Assembly (NCBI GenBank): GCA_963677165.2
Contig: CAXXSX010000002.1
Location: 2,914,001-2,978,000 of the forward strand
Source of the DNA: JAFGXT01 sp963677165
GTDB taxonomy: Bacteria > Verrucomicrobiota > Lentisphaeria > Victivallales > SZUA-371
Length of the DNA stretch: 64,000 nucleotides
Direction: 5' to 3'
In this document: piece by piece, positions 39,288-49,500 of the stretch
How positions within the stretch are numbered: the first letter of the stretch is position 1
How the letters are laid out: each line of letters opens with the position of its first letter
Notes under the pieces: model-generated
The model's input: only the letters and a program-made list of their open reading frames with translations
What the model was told of the DNA's origin: nothing
Databases searched by the model: none
Made by a program: the position numbers and the translations under genes

Positions 39288-39403
39288 TTGCCTGAGCTTT
39301 TTTTTTACAGACTTTGTCCCTTGCATATTTTCTTCTGTGTATTAGTATAACTATACACTACTTTATTATGAACACTTTTTTTTATAGCAAAAAGGAGAAA
39401 GAT

Positions 39404-39970
39404 ATGTTTAGAAAAATTCTTACCATTGCACTCGTACTTACTGGCGCTTCATTGATGGCTGTAGCACCCCGGTTGGATGTATCCGGAGGGAAAGTCAAAC
39501 TGAAACCTGCGGCAAAACCCAAAGGCGGCAATATGTATAACCCGTCATGGACAAAAAATAAAGATTGTTATATTTTTTCCCAGGGGCCGACTCTAAAAAA
39601 TGAAGAATGGACCGACTATGAAATTTCATTTATTCCTGAATCTGATGGATTTATCGTTATCAGTGTAAAAGGAGACTGGTGTAAGGATAAAGCAACTGGA
39701 AAAATGGTCCCTCACTGGGTATGCTGGGATAATATTGTTGTTGAAGGAGCCGATATTGTCAATGGTGATTTCGAACAGGGAAATGCCGACAAGCCAGCCA
39801 AATGGTCCATTCATAAAGGACAGTACATTTCTAAGGATGGCAATAAGTACATTAAAACCTGGCATAATAAATCTGCTTCTCAGAAAGTTGCGGTAAAAGC
39901 TGGTCAGAAAGTTACGATTAAAGCAAAAGTGAAAAAAGCCAATGCCGAAGATTTGGCAGCTGGTAAATAA
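39404..39970 (+). CDS. Small secreted protein, CenC-like binding domain suspected (paralogue 1)
   Basis: ATG 39404 is preceded by AAGGAG; the frame extends upstream only as a non-coding leader. The signal peptide is MFRKILTIALVLTGASLMAVA. The mature 167 residues are beta-rich, with YEISFIPESDGFIVISVKG, VEGADIVNGDFEQG (a phrase common in CBM4/9-like galactose-binding folds) and VAVKAGQKVTIKAKV. It is probably a carbohydrate-binding or surface protein. The next gene is a close paralogue, a tandem duplication. Confidence 0.7.
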   Translation: MFRKILTIALVLTGASLMAVAPRLDVSGGKVKLKPAAKPKGGNMYNPSWTKNKDCYIFSQGPTLKNEEWTDYEISFIPESDGFIVISVKGDWCKDKATGKMVPHWVCWDNIVVEGADIVNGDFEQGNADKPAKWSIHKGQYISKDGNKYIKTWHNKSASQKVAVKAGQKVTIKAKVKKANAEDLAAGK

Positions 39971-39995
39971 GAAATCTAAATAATAGGAGAGAAAT

Positions 39996-40565
39996 GTGTT
40001 TTCTAAAATCATAGCTGTTTTATTCGTGTTTGCCGGTTGTTCGTTAATGGCAGCGGCTCCGAGAATTGATATTTTAAGTTCTAATGTTAAGCTAAAACCT
40101 GCCTCAAAGATAAAGGGAGGCTATTGCTCCAACCCAGCTTGGATGAAAAAGAAAAAAGAGTTTTATGTTTCAAGTCAGGGACCTCAATTGAAAGAAGGGG
40201 AATGGGTTGATTATGAAGTCTCATTTATTCCGGAGACTGACGGAGTAGTTGTAATTCGCCTGATGGGAAATTGTCATAGAGATAAAAACCATAAAATGAT
40301 TCCGGAGTGGGTATGCTGGGATGATGTTGTCATTGAAGGGGCAGAAGTGGTTAACGGCGATTTCGAAAAGGGAGCAGATAAACCATCTGGCTGGAGAATC
40401 GGTAAAGGGCAATACCTTTCCAAAGACGGTAACAAATACATCAAGGCTTGGCACAACAGGCGTGCAGAGCAGACCATTAAGGTTAAAGCTGGACAGAAAG
40501 TCATGATTAAGGCGAGAGCGAAAAAGGCTGATGCTGAAGACAAGAAAATTGTTAGCAATAAGTAA
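39996..40565 (+). CDS. Small secreted protein, paralogue 2 of the tandem pair
   Basis: It starts with GTG at 39996, AGGAG upstream; the overlapping ATG at 39994 is in a frame that closes after six codons. The signal peptide is MFSKIIAVLFVFAGCSLMAAA. It aligns over its full length with the preceding protein (YEVSFIPETDGVVVIRLMG, IEGAEVVNGDFEKG, IKVKAGQKVMIKARAKK), so both arose by duplication. The gap between the two genes is 25 nt. A strong terminator follows. Confidence 0.7.
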   Translation: MFSKIIAVLFVFAGCSLMAAAPRIDILSSNVKLKPASKIKGGYCSNPAWMKKKKEFYVSSQGPQLKEGEWVDYEVSFIPETDGVVVIRLMGNCHRDKNHKMIPEWVCWDDVVIEGAEVVNGDFEKGADKPSGWRIGKGQYLSKDGNKYIKAWHNRRAEQTIKVKAGQKVMIKARAKKADAEDKKIVSNK

Positions 40566-40578
40566 TTGATAAAATTTT

Positions 40579-40620
40579 AATCCCGCTGAAAATTATATTT
40601 TCAGCGGGATTTTTTTATTT
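40579..40620 (+). terminator. Strong rho-independent terminator
   Basis: A perfect 15-bp stem (40579-40593 with 40597-40611), TAT loop, is followed by TTTTTTATTT. It ends the tandem secreted-protein operon. Its T-run overlaps the stop of the minus-strand SGNH gene, so it also separates the two. Confidence 0.9.
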
Positions 40621-41253
40621 CTGAGTTAGTTTTAAGAGTTTTTCCAACATAGGTTTCATCAATGCTGCCAGTTCAGCATAGCCGCCTTCGTTGTGATGAA
40701 GCAAATCCTCTACATAGATTTCCTCTCGGTGATTTCCGTCGGAATCGAACAAAAATGAACTAACATCAACGAAAGATGTATCGTCGTGTTCATTTGCGTA
40801 TTCTTCAAACATGTTGTTACAGCGTTCGCCTTCTTTTCTGATATGATCAAGTGCCGGAGACAGCTTGATCGGCAGGATCAGGAAACGAATGCCAGGGAAG
40901 TCCTGTCGGCACCATTCAAACAGCCGGTGAGTCATCTCCAGAACAAATTCAGGAGTATAACCGTTCATCAGGTCGTTCGCGCCTTCATAATATGCCATTA
41001 CTTTAGGAGCGTATGGTTTTACCAGCGGATGATATTGATACAGGGCGTCTTCGGCAGTTGAGCCGCCGAAACCAGTATTACTGACCGGCAGCGGGGCCAG
41101 CTGTTTATAACACATATTGTTTTCGCGCCAGTTTGCCATGGTTGAACTGCCATACAGCAATATGCCGTGTTTTTTCGGAGTTGAGGCGGCAATTGTTTTC
41201 TTTAACTGTTCAACCTGGATATCGAATCTGTGAAGATCAATTAACGTATTCAT
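40615..41253 (-). CDS. SGNH/GDSL-type hydrolase
   Basis: A 212-residue single-domain esterase fold. Block I is ILLYGSSTMANW (GSS replaces GDS), block II the Gly in NTGFGGSTAEDA, block III EGANDLMNG, and block V DLLHHNEGGYAEL with the Asp-X-X-His pair. Lipases and acyl or acetyl esterases of sugars belong here; the substrate is unknown. There is no signal peptide, so it is cytoplasmic. It lies 19 nt downstream of nothing on its strand: the exported esterase gene begins its stop only 20 nt upstream, so the two are probably co-transcribed. Confidence 0.8.
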   Translation of the reverse strand: MNTLIDLHRFDIQVEQLKKTIAASTPKKHGILLYGSSTMANWRENNMCYKQLAPLPVSNTGFGGSTAEDALYQYHPLVKPYAPKVMAYYEGANDLMNGYTPEFVLEMTHRLFEWCRQDFPGIRFLILPIKLSPALDHIRKEGERCNNMFEEYANEHDDTSFVDVSSFLFDSDGNHREEIYVEDLLHHNEGGYAELAALMKPMLEKLLKLTQK

Positions 41254-41272
41254 TTTTCTAATATCCAACTAG

Positions 41273-42880
41273 TTATTTTGATGGGTTAATCTTGAATAGA
41301 GGATAATTTGAGCGTTGCTGGTGTGCCGGTTTTGTTGAATATAGAAATTCTTTTCCCTGCGCACGGGAACCGGTGCAGCGTTGGAAAGTCATACCAACCA
41401 CGGTATTGGCTTTTTTCAGTTCCGGTAGTTCGCTCAAAGGAATCTCAACATTCATGCAGTAGCCGTCAGATGTTTTTTCGGTTTTGCAGGTCGCTTGGGT
41501 TTTTCCCTGACCACCGTTTAGAAGCATAATTGCCTTGTCTCCGGTAGTGGAGGGGACTGCGGCAATAATATATTGGTTGACAGTAAATTTTGCGTTCGGA
41601 AAGGTGTCAATATGAAGATTTTTCAAAGGAGCCTGATCCACGAAAATTTCAAGCGCATCGCCAGTCCAGAGACTGCCGCCATTAGCCGGAGTCAGAGTTT
41701 TATCAGATGTATTTAAAGTGATGTAGAGGTTTTTGTCATCAAGTTTGACCAGAAGTTTTGAGCCTTTCTTCATAGTCATTTCGATTCCGTTGGTACCGGA
41801 ATTCAATGTAAATACTTTGGTTTCAGGGAGGAGTTTTACCGAAACTTTAGACTGAAGTTTTGCGGTAAGTTTATCGGTATTCGCTGCTGGAACTTTAGCT
41901 GTATAGACACCATTGCTGCCGGTTGCTTTTAAAGGGGTGTTGTTGTCAAAAAACAGAATATCGGCATTTTTGTCAGAGCTGTCAATATAAAGTTTTCCGT
42001 CAAAAACACGTCCTGCAATTTTAGGCAGGCTAGGATTATCACTACCTGCCATGAACTGTTGTGTTTTCTTGGCGAGTCCTGAAGTTTCCATGATAAACCG
42101 GCAAAGGTCCTTTTGAGGCGCTCCTCTGAAAAATGAGCCGTGAGTTCCGGGATATTCCTTATAAAAGATCATATCTTTGGGTTGTCTGGCATAGCGTATC
42201 ATCATTGACACAAAAAGTTTATTCTCTTCCTGACGGCTGGGAAAATCATTATCGCCGCACTGGATGAAAATTGGAAACGGGGTTTTGCGAATATGGAACA
42301 TTGGAGCCAATTCATCGCACAGTCCGCATTGGTTGGAAATGCCGCGTTCTTTACGAACCGTAAAATGAGTGATCATGTGTCCGCTGTCGGGAATAAGGCC
42401 GGCGATCTTGTCGGCATCGATTCCCTGAGCTTTCAGCCAGCTTTTATCCATTCCCAGCATGGCGGTAAGGTAACTGCCTGCAGACATACCGCCGACATAG
42501 ATCTGGTTGGGATCACCGCCGTATTTTGCGATGTTTTTAAAGGTCCAGGCGACAGCCGCCGCCGCGTCTTCAAGGTATGCCGGGCATTTTACTTTGGGGT
42601 ACAGGCGATAGGATGGCGCAACCAGCGCAATACCGTTTGCCATAACATTCATCGGACCGCCGCGTTTTCCGCCGGTCAGGCCGCCGCCATGAAAATAGAT
42701 CAGGACCGGAAATTTTTTATCAGTTTTCTTCGGTAGATAAATATCCAGCTTACATTTTTCCTGCTGGTATTCTGTTGCGTTTTTCGGTCCGTAATAGATA
42801 CCTTTAAGAACTTTTCCTGTGGCTCCGTGCAAGACTCCGGCAGCCAGGCATCCGGCTAGAATTAAACTTTTTACTCTCAT
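41273..42880 (-). CDS. Secreted alpha/beta-hydrolase esterase with CBM9-like C-terminal domain
   Basis: ATG 42880 (AGGAA upstream) gives a signal peptide MRVKSLILAGCLAAGVLHGA. The esterase domain (about 25-270) has the oxyanion motif LIYFHGGGLTGG, the nucleophile elbow VGGMSAGSYL, an Asp in IQCGDNDFP, and the catalytic His in YPGTHGSFF. It resembles acetyl-xylan or feruloyl-type esterases (BD-FAE). Residues about 345-535 are a beta-sandwich like the CBM9/DOMON type (SLWTGDALEIFVDQ, CMNVEIPLSELPELKKANTVVGM). The probable role is deacylation of plant or host glycans outside the cytoplasm. A 17-bp palindrome lies 45 nt upstream. Confidence 0.8.
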   Translation of the reverse strand: MRVKSLILAGCLAAGVLHGATGKVLKGIYYGPKNATEYQQEKCKLDIYLPKKTDKKFPVLIYFHGGGLTGGKRGGPMNVMANGIALVAPSYRLYPKVKCPAYLEDAAAAVAWTFKNIAKYGGDPNQIYVGGMSAGSYLTAMLGMDKSWLKAQGIDADKIAGLIPDSGHMITHFTVRKERGISNQCGLCDELAPMFHIRKTPFPIFIQCGDNDFPSRQEENKLFVSMMIRYARQPKDMIFYKEYPGTHGSFFRGAPQKDLCRFIMETSGLAKKTQQFMAGSDNPSLPKIAGRVFDGKLYIDSSDKNADILFFDNNTPLKATGSNGVYTAKVPAANTDKLTAKLQSKVSVKLLPETKVFTLNSGTNGIEMTMKKGSKLLVKLDDKNLYITLNTSDKTLTPANGGSLWTGDALEIFVDQAPLKNLHIDTFPNAKFTVNQYIIAAVPSTTGDKAIMLLNGGQGKTQATCKTEKTSDGYCMNVEIPLSELPELKKANTVVGMTFQRCTGSRAQGKEFLYSTKPAHQQRSNYPLFKINPSK

Positions 42881-42924
42881 TGTGTTTCCTGATATTTCGT
42901 TAAACAATTACAAAGTTGTATCTT

Positions 42925-42941
42925 TTGTATACTGTATACAA
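42925..42941. promoter_or_regulatory. Operator-like palindrome TTGTATAC-T-GTATACAA
   Basis: A perfect 8-1-8 inverted repeat lies between the end of the membrane-protein gene and the esterase start (45 nt upstream of it). A dyad of this size is typical of LacI or GntR operators. About one such palindrome is expected by chance somewhere in 64 kb, so position is the main support. Confidence 0.5.
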
Positions 42942-42985
42942 TATGATGTAATATGAACAAAATCAAGTAATTGATTTGATAAAAT

Positions 42986-43636
42986 TTAAGCGTTTTCTTC
43001 GAGTTGAGTGGGTTGGGAAGGTTGATGTTTGTTATACAAGCGTGTTCTGCATTTTTCAAGCAGTACATAGAATAGAGCAGGCACCAACAGAAATAATACT
43101 GGAGATAACATCATTATCGTAGAGAAATCTTTAGCCGCGCTAAGTTGTTTGTGAAAAATATGTCCAATTGAGAAAAATAATTCAAAAGCAAGTATTTGAT
43201 TCAGGCATTTTGTCCAATAACTGATGATTGGTTCTTCAATATATCCCTGATATTTTATAAGTGATCGACATATTGCAACCCAAAAGAAATATACTGCAAG
43301 AGTTGCAAGTATCAGCATAATTGGAAACCCATATCTGGGATGAAGGGCATTCCCCAGACCTCCAACAATCATAACCGGATAAATTAATATATATCCAGTG
43401 GCTTTTTTTAGTCTTTCTGGGCTAGGTTTTTTTATGCAGAGGACACTGTACAGTATAGCCAGTATTGCGGGAGCTGTCATTATTGTTAATGCCGTAAGTA
43501 TAAGAGTTGTTGCAAGATGGTCCTGAATTGTGGTTAAAAGCGGAACGATAATAAAGAAAAAATTCATTCCTGAAATTATGATTGCAAGTACAATTACTAA
43601 TATACAGAATGCCAATGGTATTCTCTTTATTTTCAT
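42986..43636 (-). CDS. Small polytopic membrane protein in the ABC operon
   Basis: The 216 residues have about six TM helices (first IPLAFCILVIVLAIIISGMN, last MLSPVLFLLVPALFYVLLEK) and a basic C-terminal tail. No family is recognised. It starts 4 nt after the stop of the ABC ATPase gene, so it is the last gene of that operon and may be part of, or regulate, the transporter. Confidence 0.7.
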   Translation of the reverse strand: MKIKRIPLAFCILVIVLAIIISGMNFFFIIVPLLTTIQDHLATTLILTALTIMTAPAILAILYSVLCIKKPSPERLKKATGYILIYPVMIVGGLGNALHPRYGFPIMLILATLAVYFFWVAICRSLIKYQGYIEEPIISYWTKCLNQILAFELFFSIGHIFHKQLSAAKDFSTIMMLSPVLFLLVPALFYVLLEKCRTRLYNKHQPSQPTQLEENA

Positions 43637-43640
43637 TCAG

Positions 43641-44453
43641 TTACCTGTATTGCTTATTCAGCATGGCAGCGGCGGATTCGTCGAGCAGGGCGCGACGGGT
43701 TACGCGGTCGAATGCGTCCATCAGGTCCGGGATTCTGACGCGCTGTTTATGAGCCCCGTGGATATCTTCCGCCACATTGCCCTGATGCATCATCACGATC
43801 CGGTCCGGCATATCGACTGCCTGTTGCATGGAATGGGTCACCATCAGGGTTGTCAGTTTTTCCCGCCGGACGATTTCCGAGGTCAGCTCGGCGACTTTCG
43901 CGGCGCTCTTCGGGTCAAGCGCCGCGGTATGCTCATCAAGTAACAGCAGGTCGGGGCGTTTCCAGGTAGCCATCAGCAGTGTCAGTGCCTGGCGCTGTCC
44001 GCCGGACAGCGTACCAATCGGGTTGTCGAGCCGGTCCTCCAGTCCCATTTTAAGGGTGCGGACGCGATCCGCCAATTCATTGCGGTGGCGTTTCGACAAA
44101 GCTTTACGGAATCCCCGAATCTGTCCGCGGCTAATTGAAATAATCAAGTTCTCGGCGATACTCATATCTGCGGCAGTTCCGGCAAACGGGTCCTGGAATA
44201 CGCGTCCGATATATTTTGCACGTTTGTATTCCGGGGCTTTGGTCAGCTTGTGCCCGTTCAGGATGATCTCACCGTAATCGGGTTTAAAAGTGCCGGCTAC
44301 AGCATTAAGCAAGGTACTTTTTCCTGAGCCGTTTGTGCCGATTACTGCGGTAAAAGTTCCGTCTTCAATGGTCAAAGATACGCCGCGAAGAGCACGAACC
44401 TCATTAACGGTTCCGGCATGAAAAGTCTTATGCAGATTGGATATATTAAGCAT
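43641..44453 (-). CDS. ABC transporter ATP-binding protein (TrpZ-like)
   Basis: Walker A is VIGTNGSGKSTLLNAVAG, the Q-loop VFQDPFAGTAADMS, the signature TLSGGQRQALTLLMAT, Walker B DLLLLDEHTAALDP, and the H-loop MVTHSMQQAV. A single cytoplasmic ATPase domain of 270 residues; all catalytic motifs are intact. It overlaps the permease gene by 8 nt. ATPases of this set pair with BPD_transp_2 permeases and ABC_sub_bind proteins (TrpXYZ type). Confidence 0.95.
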   Translation of the reverse strand: MLNISNLHKTFHAGTVNEVRALRGVSLTIEDGTFTAVIGTNGSGKSTLLNAVAGTFKPDYGEIILNGHKLTKAPEYKRAKYIGRVFQDPFAGTAADMSIAENLIISISRGQIRGFRKALSKRHRNELADRVRTLKMGLEDRLDNPIGTLSGGQRQALTLLMATWKRPDLLLLDEHTAALDPKSAAKVAELTSEIVRREKLTTLMVTHSMQQAVDMPDRIVMMHQGNVAEDIHGAHKQRVRIPDLMDAFDRVTRRALLDESAAAMLNKQYR

Positions 44454-45384
44454 TTTGCGGCACCTCCGGTTTGTTCTTCTTGATCTTTTTCAGTCCGAGA
44501 GGGATGATTAGTGCGATAAATACGAATACAGCGGTGACCAGTTTCAGGTCGTTGGGATTCAGACCCCAGCGTAGCGCGATAGCGATAAGCAGCCGGAACA
44601 GGATTGTACCTAGAATCGTGCCGATCAGGCACAGTGCGATGCTTGCGCGTCCTACCAGTGCTTCTCCGATAATTATACTTGCCAGTCCCCATACCAGCAT
44701 GCCGATACCCATCTGGACATCGGCAAATCCCTGATACTGTGCCAGCAGGGAACCGGACAATGCCACCAGTCCGTTGGACAATGCCAGGCTTATAACGATC
44801 ATCCGATTATGGTTAATTCCTTGTGCCCTGGCCATTTGTGGATTACAACCGGTGGCGCGCAATGCCGTACCAAAGTTTGTATGAAGAAAACGATGCATGA
44901 TGACGGCGACAATTCCGCAGATCAGCAAACTGCTGGTGAAGGTGGCGATATCGCTGCCGGGAACGGCCCAGCCGAAAATATCGATCTTGCCGTCTTCGCC
45001 GAAGCGTGCCATAAAGCGTTCGAGTGGCGATGAAACAGATGGGGCGTTCAGCAGGGGAATGTTACTGCGGCCCATGACACGCAGATTAACCGAATACAAT
45101 GCAGTCATGACCAGAATCCCAGACAGCAGTTCCTGAATCTTGAACTTGGTATGCAGTAGTCCCGTGACAGTTCCAGCCGTTGCACCGCAGAGCAGTGCCA
45201 TAAGGGCCGCCAGCCATGGATTCCAGCCGTTGACGATGCATAATGCCGTGACGGATGCTCCCAAGGTAAGAGAACCCTCAACCGTAATATCCGTAAAGCG
45301 TATCATCCTGAAACTGATCAGCATGCCGAGTGACAACAGTGCCAGAATTAATCCTATCGTAAAAGCTCCGATGATTAAGCTCAT
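44446..45384 (-). CDS. ABC transporter permease (TrpY-like, BPD_transp_2)
   Basis: The 312-residue protein has about nine TM helices. Family marks are FTDITVEGSLTLGASVTA at the N-terminus, KFKIQELLSGILVMTALYS, and the coupling loop FGTALRATGCNPQMARAQGI. This family imports amino acids or other small ligands delivered by TrpX-type binding proteins. It overlaps the STAS gene by 4 nt and the ATPase gene by 8 nt, so translation is coupled. Here it may work with a single binding protein that has four domains. Confidence 0.9.
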   Translation of the reverse strand: MSLIIGAFTIGLILALLSLGMLISFRMIRFTDITVEGSLTLGASVTALCIVNGWNPWLAALMALLCGATAGTVTGLLHTKFKIQELLSGILVMTALYSVNLRVMGRSNIPLLNAPSVSSPLERFMARFGEDGKIDIFGWAVPGSDIATFTSSLLICGIVAVIMHRFLHTNFGTALRATGCNPQMARAQGINHNRMIVISLALSNGLVALSGSLLAQYQGFADVQMGIGMLVWGLASIIIGEALVGRASIALCLIGTILGTILFRLLIAIALRWGLNPNDLKLVTAVFVFIALIIPLGLKKIKKNKPEVPQNA

Positions 45385-46583
45385 TGTATCACCTCCGGGT
45401 TTTCCGTTGCGCCGAACCAGATACCGCCGCGAATGAGGGCACTTTCGCCCAGTGCGTTGAATTCGCGATTGTCGTCGACCAGATGCATTACACTGCGTGG
45501 CGACGAGCCCTGGAAAAATTGTGAAACGGTTTTATTCAGGTCAATACAGCCGTTTGGCAGCGGATGGAACGGGAATACTGCGGCGTGGAAATGTCCCCTT
45601 AATTCGGGGGCTGACGACATTTCCGGCAGGCTACACATTTTATCTCTGCTGACTACACCGCAGATCATGGCCTGCTCGCCGGAGAAAACCCGTTCGCCGG
45701 AAAACCTTAGCCAGTTGCGTATTTCAGGAAATTCGATTTTTGTTTCAGCAGTGATTTCTTCAGCCGAACGAATCATTCCGGCGCCAACCAGTCCGTCGAT
45801 TTCACCGATGATAACACATGCCAGTGTTGATTTGTCGCTGATGTCGAGAATATGTTTCATCAGTTCGGATAATGAATATACCGGTTTGTCTTCGTCTGGT
45901 GCAAATCGGAGCAGATGTGACATTTTGCCCTTGAATGCCAGAGCCTGAATACAGTCCAGTTCCGGTGTGAACTTTTGCTCCGCGATCAGGAAATCCGGTT
46001 TGCTTCGTTCATTGGGAGGCTGTAAGGCCAGATGTCCGCAAAAAGCCGCGAACTCACCATATGGATGTTGTTCCTGAGGACCGGTTTCGGCGGCACCGAT
46101 TCCGATTCCACAAGTGTCTGGAGAAAATGTCAGGCCCCGGCAGGCTTCGCGGTTGACCGGCTGCCAGGGCCGCCAGGCTTCAACACGATCAAGTTTGAGA
46201 AGAGCCGATGGATCAAGTTCATAAAGTTCGTCTGTTTTTTGTGTGGGTGAAACCGCTTCATCTGTTGTTTCGGGCAAAATATAAGAATCATCCAGCCAAT
46301 CACCAAATCCAGAAGCCAGAAGTGTTTTGTGTACTGATCCCGAGGCCCGGACGATTTTGAAGCTGCCGCCGACCGCATGGAGTTCCTTATACAAAATCAG
46401 CAGGGAGCGGATGCCGGCGGAACTGAGAAATACCAGTTTTTCGGCATCAAGAATCTGCTGGTGTTCGCCGTTTCGGACGTGCCGGAGCATGGCGTCGGCA
46501 AAGAATTCCGACCACGATGCGTCAAGCCTGCCGTCGAGCGTTACCAGCAATTCGTTTCCAATTTTCTTTTCTGTCAGTTTCAT
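45381..46583 (-). CDS. STAS-domain protein inside the ABC operon
   Basis: Residues 1-105 are a STAS domain of the anti-sigma-factor-antagonist type (LLVTLDGRLDASWSEFFADA, ILDAEKLVFLSSAGIRSLLI with the Ser of the phosphorylation loop, HAVGGSFKIVRASGSVHKTL). The remaining 295 residues are of unknown family; a segment VIIGEIDGLVGAGMIRS is faintly like the metal loop of PPM/SpoIIE phosphatases but lacks enough residues to call it. No membrane segment. The gene sits between the binding-protein gene (6-nt gap) and the permease (4-nt overlap), so it is an integral part of the transport operon and may switch the transporter on and off. Confidence 0.75.
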   Translation of the reverse strand: MKLTEKKIGNELLVTLDGRLDASWSEFFADAMLRHVRNGEHQQILDAEKLVFLSSAGIRSLLILYKELHAVGGSFKIVRASGSVHKTLLASGFGDWLDDSYILPETTDEAVSPTQKTDELYELDPSALLKLDRVEAWRPWQPVNREACRGLTFSPDTCGIGIGAAETGPQEQHPYGEFAAFCGHLALQPPNERSKPDFLIAEQKFTPELDCIQALAFKGKMSHLLRFAPDEDKPVYSLSELMKHILDISDKSTLACVIIGEIDGLVGAGMIRSAEEITAETKIEFPEIRNWLRFSGERVFSGEQAMICGVVSRDKMCSLPEMSSAPELRGHFHAAVFPFHPLPNGCIDLNKTVSQFFQGSSPRSVMHLVDDNREFNALGESALIRGGIWFGATENPEVIQ

Positions 46584-46589
46584 AGCATG

Positions 46590-49500
46590 TTATTTTTTAT
46601 AGATTTTTGCGTTTTTCAGTATTTCAGGCGACAGCTTTAGATGATATTTTTCTGCCAATTCCATATTAATAATCAGGCTTTCTTTTTGGACATTGCGGAA
46701 AGGTATGTTGGCGGGGTTGGCCCCTTTCAGTATCTTTGCCGCGAGGTGTCCTGCTTCAATCCCGGCCTGAATGAAATCTTTTGCCAGGGAAAGGGTTGAT
46801 CCCAGGGCAATTTGACTGCCGCTGAAAGTGAATACCGGCAGATTATTTTCGGTTGCTTTTTCTACCTGGTTATGAAATCCCGGACGAGTCGTGTTGTCCA
46901 TAATCTGGCATACTGCCTGAATGTCTTTGCGGCAGAGTGCGTCCATTGCCATACTTATTTCCGCTACTGAGGTTACCGGAACGGCAGTCAGCTTTATTCC
47001 ATACGGCTTAAGTTCTTCTGCTAAAAGATCCTTATATAATACGCTGTTTACCTCTGACGGCGTAAACAATGTCCCCGCGGTTCTAAGTCCGGGAAGGGTT
47101 GTTTTCAGAATTTTGCTCATTCCTTTGAATGGCGACCGGGTAGTGATGCCGGTGATATTGGCTTTATGCTTTTCAGGAGTTTTTCCCGCACCGGCGAGGA
47201 CGCCGTCGGCTACACCTGTAAAGACAATGGGAATATTACCAGGAACGAATCGCATTGCTGTTTGCAGTACAGGAGTGGTCAGAGCCACAACCAGATCGGG
47301 GCGGTCCGTGGTAACTGTTCTCATAATGCTCGAAAGAGTAGGAATATCCGCATTTGCGTTATATTCAGTGAGTTTATAGTTTTTATCCCGAATAAAACCG
47401 GCCTGCTTCAATCCTTCAATTACGCCATCGCGAGCTTCCTCGGTGAATACCGCATGTGTATACATTACTAACCTTATATCGTAAACTTTTGACTGGTTCA
47501 ATTTTGTGTTATGTTTCATTTCGCGCGGAGGAGGTTCAACGATAACTATTTTTGAGGCAGGCTCAATCGGCAGTTCTGATGGATTTACGCCTGCGATAAT
47601 TCGGGCTGCCAGTTCTCCACCCTGAACCCCCCAGTCGTAATAGTCGTTACCAATTGCTCCGGTCGCTCCGGTTTTTGTCAGGCTTGGTTCGGTGGAAAAC
47701 AAGGGAATCCCGGCGGCCTGGGACGTTTTTAGGATTGCAGGAAATCCAGTGATGGTGAGGTTGTCCGCAGAGATTAGAATGGCATCCGCACCACGCTGAA
47801 TTAGTGCACCTACGCTTAATGGCAGCTCGCTGACTGAAGACGCTGTGCCTTCAAGCAGCTTTATTTTACGCGTTGCCGCTGCTTTACGAAGTTTTTTTAC
47901 GGAAATGAGTGAATTCATTTGTGCCGGATCGTAAATCGTGGCAACCGTGTCCAGGACAGGATTGTAACGCAATGCCATATCCAACAGTTTGTCAACTGGT
48001 GGATTATCGTGTATGCCGCAGAGATTAGGAGGACGCTGGTGTTTGATCAGGCCGAGCTTGACAGGGTCACTGGCTACGCAGAAAACCACTGGAATATCTT
48101 TGATTTTATTTACCGCAGCGGTAAGAACCGGTGTAGTCAGGGTAACTATTACATCCGGTTTGGTGTTTGCCGCGGCATCGATAATTTGTGATATTTTTGC
48201 GATGTCGCCTTGAGCATTATAGCTGTCTACCGTAAAATCTTTGCCTTGCTTCAGACCCAGGGATTCAATTCCTGCTATTGTTCCCTTTATGGCCTCGTCC
48301 ATCAGCGGATTTGTTATCAGGTTTATCATTGCAATTCTGGCAGGTTTCCCGTTGCGCAGTGATGATACATTAAAAAAGCGGTCACAGCGCAACATTGCAT
48401 CCAGCGGAATTCTAACATGATTTTTTTGGGCGGACAGCAAGTCAAGGGTCATTTCATTATGTTCCGTGTTTTCAATCGGAATTTCAGCCGGTGATTTTCC
48501 GCAAAGGACTTTAGCTGCAAGTTTCGCTACCTGTTGTGCGTTTTCTCGGACCCCGGCCGCACATGAGAGAATGGCTCCGCTTCCCATTAATTCGGCATCA
48601 TCGGCAGTTACCGGAATATTCTTCGTGGCACATTTTGAGATAATTGTAGGCAATACATTTGCCACAAGGCTGTCGCCAATTGTAAAATAAACATCAATGC
48701 TTTTGTCTAGCAAAGCCTCCAGATTTATTACCACCTCGCTACTGTTTGAAAGGGTGGCTGGAACCAACTCCATGCCAAGCTTCGGAAGAATCCTGTTCAA
48801 ATCATCGACTTCCTTAACTGAGTTTACGCTTGATGGATCATACAACATACCGACCCGTTTACATTGCGGAAACAGTTGATGAACCCATTTGAACATTTCC
48901 GGGGTTCCCGTATTATGAATGACTCCGGTTACGTTAGGTAGATGATCGGTTCGGCTTTTTCCCACTCCGGCTTTGAAAGGCGCGGAAACGATGCCGAATA
49001 CGATGTTGGTATTTTTTGCCTGAGCAATTGCGCCGGAAAGACATGGGCTCGACAGAGCCACGATCAAATCCGGATTCTGAGATTCCGCGGATTTTACGAC
49101 CTGAGGAATCATGGAGATATTGTTGCTTGGATGATATAGCTTGATCGTCAGGTTGTTGCCATCAATAAAACCGTATTTCATTATTTCTTTTCTAAATACG
49201 TTGATTGCCGTATCAAAAATCGGCAGTGGAGCGTAATAGATCAGCGCTATATTGTAATTTTTTCCCGGTTGGGCGCGAAGTGCTCCTGATCTTTTGGGTT
49301 TGTTTATGACCTTACTTTGTTTTTCGAGTGTTTTCAGGCGATTCGTAAGGCTCCAGTTTGTGGAGGATAGGGATTTCAGGGTGTTGTGGTTCACATTGAA
49401 CATTCTAGGTACCATATTGGTGATGCGAAAGTCGGCTGGAGATTTACCATTAAGGACTTCCACCGCAATTTTGCCGACATAATTTCCTACCGTTTTGTAG

